The position numbers and the translations under genes are program-made. Below are positions 7,822-15,837 of a stretch of DNA of 32,428 nt, in pieces. The first letter of the stretch is position 1. Every line of letters starts with the position of its first letter. The DNA is taken from the NCBI RefSeq assembly GCF_009742825.1, contig NZ_WPCE01000010.1, positions 1 to 32,428 on the forward strand, written 5' to 3'. This DNA comes from Halorubrum sp. CBA1125. GTDB taxonomy: Archaea; Halobacteriota; Halobacteria; Halobacteriales; Haloferacaceae. Below the pieces are notes generated by a model that had not been told where the DNA came from, searched no databases, and saw nothing but the letters and a program-made list of their open reading frames with translations.

Positions 7822-8226
7822 ATGAGTGGAATCAGCGACCCACACTCACACGTACAGTCACGGACCTCGGCTGATCCCGACGTCATCTACGTCGGTTACC
7901 GTCGTCGAGGCCGCGCCATCGTCGAGGAGCAATCGGACCAACAACAGCTCACGCCAGAGCGGAGTCTCGAGCTGGCTAATCACAGTCCTTCGGGCTTCGA
8001 ATGGGGATATGGTGGCAGCGGGCCAGCCCAACTCGCACTCGCCCTCCTGCTCGATTACACTGATGATGAGGAGTTGGCGCTTGCGGAGTACAAGGCGTTC
8101 AAGACCGAAGTGGTGAGCCAGCTAGAGTGTACAGGACCTGACGGCTGCTGGCGACTCACCGGACGCGAGATAGATGCAGCCCTTCGTGAGATAGTCGACG
8201 ATCCAGTCGCACCGTCCGTCAACTAA
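7822..8226 (+). CDS. DUF6166 family protein
   Basis: 134 residues. The core matches the haloarchaeal DUF6166 pattern: YVGYRRRGRAIV near residue 24, then SPSGFEWGYGGSGPAQLALALLLDYT near 55, then a C-terminal CWRLTGREIDAAL. The gene at 13868 encodes the same domain with the same motif order (SPAGFDWGYTGSGPAQLACALLLDYT), so the window has two copies. The family is small, soluble and typical of mobile replicons; function unknown. It lies behind a hairpin leader, and the next gene follows after 19 bp. Confidence 0.85.
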   Translation: MSGISDPHSHVQSRTSADPDVIYVGYRRRGRAIVEEQSDQQQLTPERSLELANHSPSGFEWGYGGSGPAQLALALLLDYTDDEELALAEYKAFKTEVVSQLECTGPDGCWRLTGREIDAALREIVDDPVAPSVN

Positions 8227-8245
8227 CGACCACAGAGAGCAATCA

Positions 8246-8524
8246 ATGTCAGAACACACCCAGCAGCCTCGTACGGACGCAGAATCGCCGCAGAACCGTG
8301 AGCGTCAGGCACCAACCGAGTACGTCGAGCGAAGCGATGTCGGCGTCTCACTCACCGTCAAACTTACTCGCGGTACTGGCACCCGCGATCAAGACAAGAT
8401 CACGGCCAAAGTGAAGGGTAAGACGCTCGAAGACGCCCGCGAGGATATGGAAATCCTCCGCGAGTATATCCACAACCTCGCTGAGGACACTCGCCAGATC
8501 CAGCCAGACGACCCACACGAATAG
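8246..8524 (+). CDS. Small acidic protein (DUF7389-like)
   Basis: 92 residues. The first 28 are polar and probably disordered; residues about 30-85 contain a beta-strand pair (VGVSLTVKLTRGTGTRDQDKITAKVKG) and a helix (TLEDAREDMEILREYIHNLAEDTR). From memory it resembles DUF7389, a small domain common on haloarchaeal plasmids. No catalytic residues are obvious. It is probably co-transcribed with the DUF6166 gene upstream. Confidence 0.72.
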   Translation: MSEHTQQPRTDAESPQNRERQAPTEYVERSDVGVSLTVKLTRGTGTRDQDKITAKVKGKTLEDAREDMEILREYIHNLAEDTRQIQPDDPHE

Positions 8525-8564
8525 TACTTCTTTTGACTATTGCACAGAATTGTGTAACCAAAGG

Positions 8565-9224
8565 ATGTACGAAGTATGCGGTGAGAAGGAACTCAAGGTC
8601 ATCCTCGCGCTTGACCCGGGCGATTCCATCTCAGGCGTCGCGCGGAAAATCGACGAGAACCGGGAGACGATCCGTCGCGTCGTGAATCGCCTCGAGGAGG
8701 CGGGATACGTCGCGTACGATGATGGGCTTCATCTCATCGATCAGACGCTCCGAGACGCCGGTCTCGAGTTCCTGACAGCGTCAGCAAACATCTCGCCACC
8801 GTCGATCTCAGAAGCCTATGTCCTCCCGCAGTTCGCGGGGATGGAGTATACATACACTGGCATCGATGCGGTCTACGTCTGGACCCGCGGTGGCTACCAG
8901 GTCGCTCGCGACCCAGAGGACTATCCGCTGTTCATCGCCGTCCACGAATCCGAACTCGACGCCTGGGCGGAGTTCTTCGATCGGTTCGGAATACCGACTG
9001 CAGAGGATCGCCAGCCCGCTGACGACCTCGATGGTTCGATACAGGTGGTCCTCCAGTCGGAGGCACAGATCGAGGCCGAGATGGTCGACGGACGGCCCGC
9101 TATCTCCCTCCAAGAAACCGTAGCGTTCGCAAACGAGCACTACGCACACTTCCAGTCAGCCCTCGACATGCTCGACCGTATGTACGACGAGGTCGACACT
9201 GACGCGAACTACCGTCCCAGCTGA
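8565..9224 (+). CDS. AbiEi-like winged-helix regulator without a toxin partner
   Basis: 219 residues. The N-terminal 65 residues are a winged helix (LDPGDSISGVARKIDENRETIRRVVNRLEEAGYV). The rest (PPSISEAYVLPQFAGMEYTYTGIDAVYVWTRGGYQVARDPEDYPLF, then AWAEFFDRFGIP) is clearly paralogous to the minus-strand gene at 19473-20147, which is paired with a nucleotidyltransferase toxin. Here no nucleotidyltransferase follows; the next gene is a 76-residue unrelated protein. The ATG at 8565 is preferred to a TTG five codons upstream. It could be an orphan antitoxin, a regulator, or an anti-addiction factor against the paired system. Confidence 0.8.
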   Translation: MYEVCGEKELKVILALDPGDSISGVARKIDENRETIRRVVNRLEEAGYVAYDDGLHLIDQTLRDAGLEFLTASANISPPSISEAYVLPQFAGMEYTYTGIDAVYVWTRGGYQVARDPEDYPLFIAVHESELDAWAEFFDRFGIPTAEDRQPADDLDGSIQVVLQSEAQIEAEMVDGRPAISLQETVAFANEHYAHFQSALDMLDRMYDEVDTDANYRPS

Positions 9225-9280
9225 CTTGGAGTTCTGACAAGAAGTTCTTTGACTGGGAGTGGCCTGGCCGCTGTTTGTTG

Positions 9281-9303
9281 TCGCCTTGAGAGAGCGGAGG
9301 CGA
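9281..9303 (+). promoter_or_regulatory. Hairpin leader element 5
   Basis: TCGCCT at 9281-9286 and AGGCGA at 9298-9303, with GAGAGAG in the loop, preceded by GTTTGTTG and followed by ACAAAAATG. The outer TTTGT and ACAAA could extend the stem imperfectly. The start codon at 9310 is only 6 nt beyond. Confidence 0.5.
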
Positions 9304-9309
9304 ACAAAA

Positions 9310-9540
9310 ATGAGCGATTCGTTGAATTCATCCGTCGAATCAGACGGTCTCACACCGGAACAGCGTCTCGAACCGCCAAATACCCGACTCATCAATGCTG
9401 GTATCGCGACGATTCACGACATGGAGACGCTCCGAGCCTGCGTTGCCTACGAGAACGCGAATCAGCAGCGCATCCAGATTCTTCGCCAGCTCAAAGATCG
9501 GGCCAGCGAAATCCGCGCACAGGGCGATTGCAATAGTTGA
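9310..9540 (+). CDS. Small helical haloarchaeal protein
   Basis: 76 residues from the ATG at 9310. The first 20 are polar; the rest reads LTPEQRLEPPNTRLINAGIATIHDMETLRACVAYENANQQRIQILRQLKDRASEIR, a helical hairpin with one cysteine. An upstream in-frame GTG at 9259 would translate through the hairpin and is not preferred. I recall similar small proteins on other haloarchaeal plasmids but know no function. Confidence 0.68.
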   Translation: MSDSLNSSVESDGLTPEQRLEPPNTRLINAGIATIHDMETLRACVAYENANQQRIQILRQLKDRASEIRAQGDCNS

Positions 9541-9831
9541 CCGCGGGGTCAAATGAGCGATATGCCCGAGGTCGCCCATATCCCGGAGGGGATATGATAG
9601 CGTATCAGATTTCCACGCGGTAAAGAACCCAGATAACGATGACTCGTAGGTGATCGAGCCGCTTGGCTACCAATAATCAGGTCTACGCTGATTTCGACAC
9701 TCAGTAAACCGATTACCGAGCAGAATATGTAGAAACCAAACCCGAGTTCTACGCTATCTAACAAGAATCGGTCTAAAGGAAGAGTGACGCGGCGGTAATG
9801 TTATACCTTAAAATCCTTTTTTCTATCTACA
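9541..9831. other. AT-richer intergenic segment with promoter for the STAND NTPase gene
   Basis: No gene is seen in these 291 bp. Composition changes from GC-rich to AT-rich here, marking the left edge of the island that ends near 13800. A TATA-like stretch TTATACCTTAAAA lies at 9801-9813, about 20-30 bp before the ATG at 9832, followed by a T-rich run. Confidence 0.5.
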
Positions 9832-10131
9832 ATGAGACAAGGGGTCGAGCTGGTGGATGAAGATATTTCATCATTTGAACCGAAGCAGGCAGTCAAATTC
9901 TTTCGTGATCTAATCTGGGCTTCTGCGCCCGATGCGGGAATTCAATCGGAGACCCACGTGAATCTAAATATCTACACGTCAGATGGTGGAATTGACGCTG
10001 AGGCAGAAAATGAATTTGAGGTAGAAGTGACCACTGCTGACAAAACAAATCTAATTCCGGAGGGAAGAACCGGATACCAAATAAAAACTGGCAGCAAGCA
10101 TCAACATCAGATTGTCAAAATGAATTGTTGA
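9832..10131 (+). CDS. N-terminal PD-(D/E)XK nuclease part of Avs-like STAND NTPase (frameshifted)
   Basis: 99 residues before a stop. The sequence VKFFRDLIWASAPDAG, then DGGIDAEAE (D55), then FEVEVT, then YQIKTG (Q83, K85) follows the restriction-endonuclease fold used as effector at the N-terminus of many Avs and related STAND proteins. The frame ends at a TGA (10129-10131), but translation in the minus-one frame continues without break through a 3.4-kb frame that lacks its own good start. One extra A in the AAAA run at 10117-10120 would fuse the two into a single protein of about 1230 residues. So this is half of one gene, broken either in nature or by a sequencing error. Confidence 0.75.
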   Translation: MRQGVELVDEDISSFEPKQAVKFFRDLIWASAPDAGIQSETHVNLNIYTSDGGIDAEAENEFEVEVTTADKTNLIPEGRTGYQIKTGSKHQHQIVKMNC

Positions 10132-13100
10132 ATAGTGATGGTCAGATTAAATCATATGTGAAGGATGTCGTGTCTTCTGGTGGGAATTATGTATTCGTCA
10201 CGTTCTCTCAACTGACCTCTGAAGAGAGGGATGAACGCATCTCGGCGATTGAAAACCAGCTCAGTGAGAAGGGCTATGACAAGGGTAATGTGCAGCTTTT
10301 CGCCACCAACCAATTGGTCGAATTTGCCAATCAGTTCCCCGGCCTCATTTTCAAATACACTTCTATTGAGGGGGGCGGTATTGATATTGGGACTTGGTCT
10401 GAACGGAGATCTAATCGAGTTCCAGAAACCTTTGTCGAAACCGATGATCGAAGAGAAGCCAAGGAGAAGCTAAGATCCCTTCTCAAAAGAACAGATGAGT
10501 TTGAAGACATTGACAAGTGCCCAGTTTGCAGAGTCCGAGGAACCTCTGGGTTGGGGAAAACCCGCTTAGTATACGAGTCTGTAAATCACGAACAATTTTC
10601 GAATCGGGTTATCTACGAAGACGCAGATGACTTTGAAGGATGCGAGTTAGCGACGACCCTGGAGATGGATGAGAGTCGGCAAGCAATCATTATCCTCGAT
10701 AACTGTTCAAGAGAACAGCACCGGGCCTTCAACAATAGGTACGGTTCCTACGATCGATTGGCATTGATCACAATCTCGACTGACCGAAGCAAGGTCGCTT
10801 CTGATCTTACTTTGACGATTGATCGGTTGCAAAAGGATGATTTGAGAGAGATTTTAGGAAATGAGTATCCAGAGGTACCAAGCCACACCGTGGACCGCTT
10901 CGCAACAATTGCGGACGGGTACCCTGAGATGGCATTGCTTTTAGCGGAGCGGTACACCAGAGATGATACGGAAGAGAGCGTCGTTGAAGTCTCTGATTCG
11001 ACGATCTTTGACCGTCTACTGGTGGGGGACGAGCAAGATGCGCCTGAGCTCAGAGCTGTAAAGCGGATCTTGACGCCCTTTGCATTCTTTGACCGGATTA
11101 ATTGGTCAGATAACGAGAGCCATCGAGAGTGGATTGTCCGAGCGTTTAATCTGAAATCTGATTACTCCGATGAGGTCATTTCTGAAGTTGTTCAGTATGA
11201 GAAGAATCGGGGTGTGCTAAGCGGTGACGACGTACTCTCGCTGCGAACGATTCCATTGGCAACCTACCTGATGGGATCTGCGCTTGAAAGGGATGCTTCG
11301 ATTCTTGATTCAATATTCCATGAGAGTTGTCCACCGAGGCTGTTGTGGAGCTTTGCTGAGAGAATTCCCTATGCCAACACCATAGACCAAGCGGTGGAGT
11401 GGTCCACAATAACACTCCTCAGAACAGAGTGGTTTGGGAGCTCTGGATTCAAAGCGAACATTGGGCCAGTCTTCCGAGGTCTTGCCGAAGTAACTCCGGG
11501 AGAAGCTTTAGAGATACTAGAGAGGTTCTTGGGACCGATGGAGCGTGAAGAATTGGAGAATATTGGGGGACGGAGACCTATCCTGGAAAGCCTGCGTCGG
11601 ATTGCGGTTTGGGAGACGCACTTCTTTGGTGCAGCTCTACTCCTCAAGAAGTTGGCCGAGGCTGAGAATGATGACAAATTTGTAAACAACTCCACAGGAT
11701 TGTTCGCGGATTTATTTTCGCCACACTATGGCCCATACGCTCCAACCGAGGTTGCTCCAATGGATCGATACCCACTTTTGGAGGATTTGCTAACTTCAAG
11801 GGACTCCGAAAAACACAGGGTGGGATTAGAGGCAGCCGAGCAAATATTGTCAATTAGAGGCAGTAGGGGTGGTGGAATACCCCACCGACAAGGTGCCAAG
11901 CCAGCACCAGACTTGTGGGTGCCCGAAAATAATGAACAGAGAATCGAATATTTTAGAGAAGTATGGAAGCTAGTAGAAAGGAACCTCGGACGGTTCCAAG
12001 AAAAGCACTTTGAGAAGGCACTAGATATTCTCTTGAACAATTGCCGGAAGCTGGCTGAGAGCGAGGACCTCACACCCATTATTCAGGATACGTTTCGTAA
12101 TTTGCTGGACCACAAGGACGTGGACGCGAACGACGTGATCTCCGCCACAAGTGGGATTGTCCATTATGACGCAGATGAATATCCGATGGAGCTCCGCGAA
12201 TCTTGGGAGGAGTTCGAAAAGGAGATCACAAACCGCGATTTCCACACGAAGCTTAAACGATACGTAGCAGGCTATAACTTGGTAGATCGTTCTGAAGAGC
12301 GTGAAGAAATAACCGAGAGGAGGATTGCCTCTCTTGCCGAGGAGATCACGGAAAATCCGGCTCTCATCACCGATGAGTTAGAATGGATGCACGAAGCCTC
12401 TTCTGAAAATACAGGAGATCTTGGTCGGGAACTGGCAAAGCGAGACAACGATCTCGAACTTATTGACATCCTCCTATCCGGTTTACATTCGGTCGAGCCA
12501 GATGCCTCGTGTAGGCTATTTGGAAGCTACCTATACGAAGTGGTAGATTCCTGTGAGGAAGCCCCCAAGAACGTTTTTGATCGAATGATAGATGATCAAC
12601 ATCTCATCAACTTCTTCCCCTTCTTAGTTCGCAGAGCAGACCCATCGGACGAAGCAGCTGAACTGATTTTAGATACTGTCCAAAATGGTGATATTCCACT
12701 CCGTAAGATCAGCCAGATCGAGACTATTGCGCGAAGTGGAGAATTATCTGAGGAAATGTTCTTAGAGATCGGGTCTTACTTGATCGATAAAGATTCAGGT
12801 GAAGCAGTTGCGATATTGGTCAATTTGGCGGAAGACTTCTATAGGCGGGATGATGCTCCGAGTATCAATGAAGATTTAATTATACAGGCACTTACTCACC
12901 CCAGTCTCGTCAATAAGGAATCTGAGGTGGCCGTGGGCGGGCACTGGATCGAGTGGGAACAATTAGCAGAAATGACAATTAAACAAGATATAACTAACGG
13001 ATATGACATCGCTGGTCCAATCATTGGTTCATTGGGAACGAAGGGAAGCATCGCCGGAATCCGAGAGATCCTCGACATCGTCTTACGACCATTATTGGAA

Positions 13101-13532
13101 GAAGATCCGGAGAAGGCCTGGGAGCTGGTTGTGGATGGATTCGACACCGACTCCAGCCGAGTTAGAATAGAAGCTTGGTTAGCGGGAACTGGAATAGATT
13201 CAGATGATCCTGCTATTCTGTTAGTTCCTGAATCTGTCTTATGGGATTGGGTTGATGTGAACCCGGAAGAACGTGGTCCACAACTAGCACGTTGTATGCC
13301 ACCAATGGAACACGACGGATGGTGGAATTTAGCTCACGAAATACTCATTCGTTATGGGGATATCGATGACGTTGTTGAGGATTTGAACGCCATAGAACAA
13401 GGTGGAAGGTGGGGGAATGACATATTCCGAAATCGTCGAGATAAACTACAGCGATTGCGTTCGAAATCTTCGGACCAAAACGTTCGCCGATGGATATCCC
13501 AGAAAATTCGTGAGGTTGAGCGATTTCTATAA
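10125..13532 (+). CDS. Avs-like STAND NTPase, main part (NTPase plus large repeat sensor region)
   Basis: 1135 residues in the visible frame, which opens with TTG and has no convincing start. Residues 1-80 continue the nuclease fold (YVFVTFSQLTSEERDERI). A Walker A motif GTSGLGKT lies near 139, and a Walker B IIILDNC near 188, followed by a sensor-like LITISTD, which is the STAND P-loop pattern. Residues about 330-1135 have no enzyme motifs and read as long helical repeats, the usual ligand-sensing part. Avs proteins recognise phage proteins and then activate their nuclease to kill or arrest the infected cell. Codon use is far more AT-rich than the neighbours, and it sits alone in an AT-rich island, which suggests recent transfer. 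The assignment to Avs rather than another nuclease-STAND family is inference. Confidence 0.75.
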   Translation: MLNSDGQIKSYVKDVVSSGGNYVFVTFSQLTSEERDERISAIENQLSEKGYDKGNVQLFATNQLVEFANQFPGLIFKYTSIEGGGIDIGTWSERRSNRVPETFVETDDRREAKEKLRSLLKRTDEFEDIDKCPVCRVRGTSGLGKTRLVYESVNHEQFSNRVIYEDADDFEGCELATTLEMDESRQAIIILDNCSREQHRAFNNRYGSYDRLALITISTDRSKVASDLTLTIDRLQKDDLREILGNEYPEVPSHTVDRFATIADGYPEMALLLAERYTRDDTEESVVEVSDSTIFDRLLVGDEQDAPELRAVKRILTPFAFFDRINWSDNESHREWIVRAFNLKSDYSDEVISEVVQYEKNRGVLSGDDVLSLRTIPLATYLMGSALERDASILDSIFHESCPPRLLWSFAERIPYANTIDQAVEWSTITLLRTEWFGSSGFKANIGPVFRGLAEVTPGEALEILERFLGPMEREELENIGGRRPILESLRRIAVWETHFFGAALLLKKLAEAENDDKFVNNSTGLFADLFSPHYGPYAPTEVAPMDRYPLLEDLLTSRDSEKHRVGLEAAEQILSIRGSRGGGIPHRQGAKPAPDLWVPENNEQRIEYFREVWKLVERNLGRFQEKHFEKALDILLNNCRKLAESEDLTPIIQDTFRNLLDHKDVDANDVISATSGIVHYDADEYPMELRESWEEFEKEITNRDFHTKLKRYVAGYNLVDRSEEREEITERRIASLAEEITENPALITDELEWMHEASSENTGDLGRELAKRDNDLELIDILLSGLHSVEPDASCRLFGSYLYEVVDSCEEAPKNVFDRMIDDQHLINFFPFLVRRADPSDEAAELILDTVQNGDIPLRKISQIETIARSGELSEEMFLEIGSYLIDKDSGEAVAILVNLAEDFYRRDDAPSINEDLIIQALTHPSLVNKESEVAVGGHWIEWEQLAEMTIKQDITNGYDIAGPIIGSLGTKGSIAGIREILDIVLRPLLEEDPEKAWELVVDGFDTDSSRVRIEAWLAGTGIDSDDPAILLVPESVLWDWVDVNPEERGPQLARCMPPMEHDGWWNLAHEILIRYGDIDDVVEDLNAIEQGGRWGNDIFRNRRDKLQRLRSKSSDQNVRRWISQKIREVERFL

Positions 13533-13867
13533 CCATTCCGGGTACCTTCTGTGATGCTAATCCAGCTCGATAACCGATGAGGGACATCCACGATGCTGTA
13601 TTTCGCCATGTATGCTGCACGCCAATTTTTTCAGAGTTGGAGTAGATCCCGAGTTTGGCTTTCCTCCCCGAACACCATCGTGATGCACTCATGCTCTCTA
13701 TTCAGCACCGTCGTGAGATCTATTAATTGAGGCCTTCCAACAAGGCCGAATTGCTATAGTCTGAACTATAATAGTCTGAATTCTAACTTTGAAGCGACGC
13801 TGAGGGGCTAATAGCCGGTGGTGGTTTTTCGACCCCCAGCAGGGGCGCGGGGAATCCGAACGCCCGC
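13533..13867. other. Intergenic segment with 10-bp tandem direct repeat
   Basis: No gene is seen. It holds the right edge of the AT-rich island. ATAGTCTGAA occurs twice, at 13756-13765 and 13771-13780, a 15-bp period, about 90 bp before the DUF6166 start at 13868. This could be a regulator-binding site or a trace of the island's junction. Confidence 0.45.
13834..13845 (+). promoter_or_regulatory. Hairpin leader element 6
   Basis: CCCC at 13834-13837 and GGGG at 13842-13845 with an AGCA loop, preceded by a T-tract (TTTTT at 13825-13829) and followed by GCGGGG. A short version of the family, 22 nt before the start at 13868. Confidence 0.4.
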
Positions 13868-14563
13868 ATGCAACCGATGGAGATGAATTCGACTACCGAC
13901 CCACGAGCAGTCGTACAGGATGCGAGTGAGCGATGGCAGGCGAGTGCAGACTGCGTTGAGTACGTCGGAATGCGTGTCGACGGAACGCCAGTGGTCCTGA
14001 ACCTCACCGCACACGAACGCCTCTCCCCAAATCGAAGTCTCGGTCTCGTGCGGCATAGCCCGGCGGGATTCGACTGGGGCTATACGGGAAGCGGACCGGC
14101 ACAGCTCGCCTGTGCGCTCCTCCTCGATTACACCGACAACGAAACCGTCGCCCAGCAACACTACATCCAGTTCCGCAACGACGTGGTCAGTCAGCTGGTG
14201 TGTGATGGCCCGGCCGACTGCTGGCACCTCACCGGGGAGGATATCGAGGCGGCACTCGCCGAATTCGAAGAGTACCGAGCACTCACGCCAGATGGTGGGA
14301 CGCCGTCATCGTCACTACCGGCGAATTGGAGTGCGGTGAGCCGGACAGACCGGACAGTCTTCCAACGTCGGGATATCGACCACTACGTCGTCCTCGCCGA
14401 AGGGAACGAGGAGTGGTTGATCATACTTTGCGCGCAGGGCGACCGGGCGTATCCCGCCCCGCTTGACCATCGAACACTTCCGGTCGAGAACGACCCTGCC
14501 TCAGCTGTTCAGGCACTCGTCGCTGAGAGTAACGACCTCGTCGAGCCAGAGGAGGACAACTGA
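13868..14563 (+). CDS. DUF6166 family protein with C-terminal extension
   Basis: 231 residues. Residues about 28-135 repeat the DUF6166 domain of the gene at 7822 (YVGMRVDGTPVV, SPAGFDWGYTGSGPAQLACALLLDYT, CWHLTGEDIEAAL). About 95 further residues follow, containing a beta-rich stretch (HYVVLAEGNEEWLIILCAQGDRAYPAPLD) not present in the shorter copy. ATGs at 13868, 13877 and 13883 are all possible starts. Its stop overlaps the next gene's ATG (ATGA), so it heads a translationally coupled three-gene cluster. Function unknown. Confidence 0.83.
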   Translation: MQPMEMNSTTDPRAVVQDASERWQASADCVEYVGMRVDGTPVVLNLTAHERLSPNRSLGLVRHSPAGFDWGYTGSGPAQLACALLLDYTDNETVAQQHYIQFRNDVVSQLVCDGPADCWHLTGEDIEAALAEFEEYRALTPDGGTPSSSLPANWSAVSRTDRTVFQRRDIDHYVVLAEGNEEWLIILCAQGDRAYPAPLDHRTLPVENDPASAVQALVAESNDLVEPEEDN

Positions 14564-14718
14564 TGGAGAAATTCCGACTTTCGCGAGCAACGTACCAGCT
14601 CATCGAACGCGCTGTCACGGCGCTGGAGTGCATCGGCCGAGAACTCGAGCGATACAACGACCGGCACGAGCGAACAGCTGGGAAAGACACAGACGAGACG
14701 AATCCCAGCGAATCATGA
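14563..14718 (+). CDS. 51-residue helical protein in an overlapping gene cluster
   Basis: The ATG at 14563 overlaps the stop of the DUF6166 gene by one base (TGATGG), and its own stop overlaps the next ATG by the tetranucleotide ATGA. The product is one amphipathic helical segment (FRLSRATYQLIERAVTALEC, then REL and ERYNDRHER) with a charged tail. Exact stop-start overlaps on both sides make it very likely to be real in spite of its size. Its composition suggests a coiled-coil or protein-binding helix. No function is recognised. Confidence 0.75.
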   Translation: MEKFRLSRATYQLIERAVTALECIGRELERYNDRHERTAGKDTDETNPSES

Positions 14719-15245
14719 CTGGCAAAGCGACGCTTGATGACTTCGAGACCGAGAATTCAGCCGGTGAGTCTCGCTCGCTCACACTGGAAGAGCGACTCCT
14801 CACCCCAATTTCCCCGTCCATCGGTCTGCGAGTGATTGTCGGGCGCGGCGATCCGCTCTATCTCCAAAATCGGGGAACAGAACGGTATCTCTTCCATGAC
14901 AATCATAACCGGTGGTTCATCCTTCAACCCTCAGCGAAGGACTCAGAGGACACGTTCGTCCGGTGGGTGTATCTCCCAGCAGACCGGCCCGAACGGCTAG
15001 CGCAGTCGGCGCTTCGTCGACGGACAGTGATCGGCTATGATTATGTTCAGCGGTCGGCTGCACCAGATCCAGTCAGGTCGACGGTGACGGCGATGTTCGT
15101 CACAGAACGCTGGCCCGAGACCACCTACGAATGTGGGTCGTGCGAGGCGTTGTTCGACACGGCACAAGAGCACGCCCTGCACTGCTGGGACGCTCATCCG
15201 TGGGTACCGAATCCTGAACAGGTGCGCCGTAGGCGGAGAGATTGA
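14715..15245 (+). CDS. Zinc-finger protein of unknown function
   Basis: 176 residues from the ATG at 14715, which lies in an ATGA overlap with the 51-residue gene. The middle looks like a small beta-rich domain (GLRVIVGRGDPLYLQNRGTE, RWFILQPS, RWVYLPADRPERLA). Near the C-terminus CGSCEALFDTAQEHALHCWDAH contains a C-x2-C pair followed by histidines, a C2H2-like finger that could touch DNA or RNA, and the final residues are arginine-rich. The frame is open further upstream but that part overlaps the DUF6166 gene in another frame and lacks haloarchaeal acidity. Confidence 0.75.
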   Translation: MTGKATLDDFETENSAGESRSLTLEERLLTPISPSIGLRVIVGRGDPLYLQNRGTERYLFHDNHNRWFILQPSAKDSEDTFVRWVYLPADRPERLAQSALRRRTVIGYDYVQRSAAPDPVRSTVTAMFVTERWPETTYECGSCEALFDTAQEHALHCWDAHPWVPNPEQVRRRRRD

Positions 15246-15326
15246 AGGACAGAAGGGACAATAATCGATGCGGCGATGTTATTTCTTTGCCCTACACCTA
15301 TATTGAAAGAGATAAGAGTTGGTAAT

Positions 15327-15716
15327 ATGGCGACAAGGATGGCCACCCGGCTCGAGAACTTCTTCGAGCAACGAACTGACAGGAATCTCCGGAGTATCGT
15401 GAAATACGAGGAAGACACGTACGAAATCGTCCATCTCAGGGATGACGTCGCTGAGCAATATACGACAGATGAGCTCGAATCTGCAATTGACGAGTCCCGA
15501 ATGGAGTCGTTAACGGCACCAATCTACGAAAACACCTTCTCAGAAGACCACGGACAGCTCACGTGCCTGGTTCAGTGCTTCGAGAACGTTATCGAGATGA
15601 ATTTCGTTCTCGAAGACGGGATTGGAGCCGCCGTCGCTCTTGATGCGGAAGCAATGTCCGATGCCCACGGACTTGTCGCTGAAGCAAGGCGGATCGTCCT
15701 CGAAGAACGAGAGTAG
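15327..15716 (+). CDS. DUF7522-like haloarchaeal protein
   Basis: 129 residues from ATG 15327, or 125 from ATG 15339. The pattern LRSIVKYEEDTYEIVHLRDDVAEQYTTDELESAIDESRMESL, then GQLTCLVQCFENVIEMNFV, then GIGAAVALDAEA matches a family of small haloarchaeal proteins I know as DUF7522. Function is unknown. It has its own upstream region (15246-15326), AT-rich with TATATTGAAAG, so it is likely transcribed separately from the cluster before it. Confidence 0.75.
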   Translation: MATRMATRLENFFEQRTDRNLRSIVKYEEDTYEIVHLRDDVAEQYTTDELESAIDESRMESLTAPIYENTFSEDHGQLTCLVQCFENVIEMNFVLEDGIGAAVALDAEAMSDAHGLVAEARRIVLEERE

Positions 15717-15781
15717 TCGCCGACAATAGGCCATCCAGCTGCATTTTTGAGTGGTTCTTCGTGCCTACCAGCGGCCGCTAA

Positions 15782-15822
15782 TTAACCAACAAGTCCCAGA
15801 TCCAAGAGAGAGTGTTGGTTAG
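15782..15822. repeat. TTAACCAACA dyad, copy A
   Basis: TTAACCAACA at 15782-15791 and TGTTGGTTAG at 15813-15822 (9 of 10 match to the inverted arm), spacer 21 bp. The first of four such dyads; the spacer sequences are not alike. It lies upstream of the hairpin leader and the DUF6610 gene. Confidence 0.7.
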
Positions 15823-15837
15823 CGTGTGTTGTTTTTG

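Noticed and set aside
10113-10131. Programmed minus-one frameshift in the STAND gene
   Set aside because: The site GTCAAAATG is not a canonical slippery heptamer; re-pairing of the lysine tRNA would mismatch. A mutation or sequence error in the A-run is simpler.
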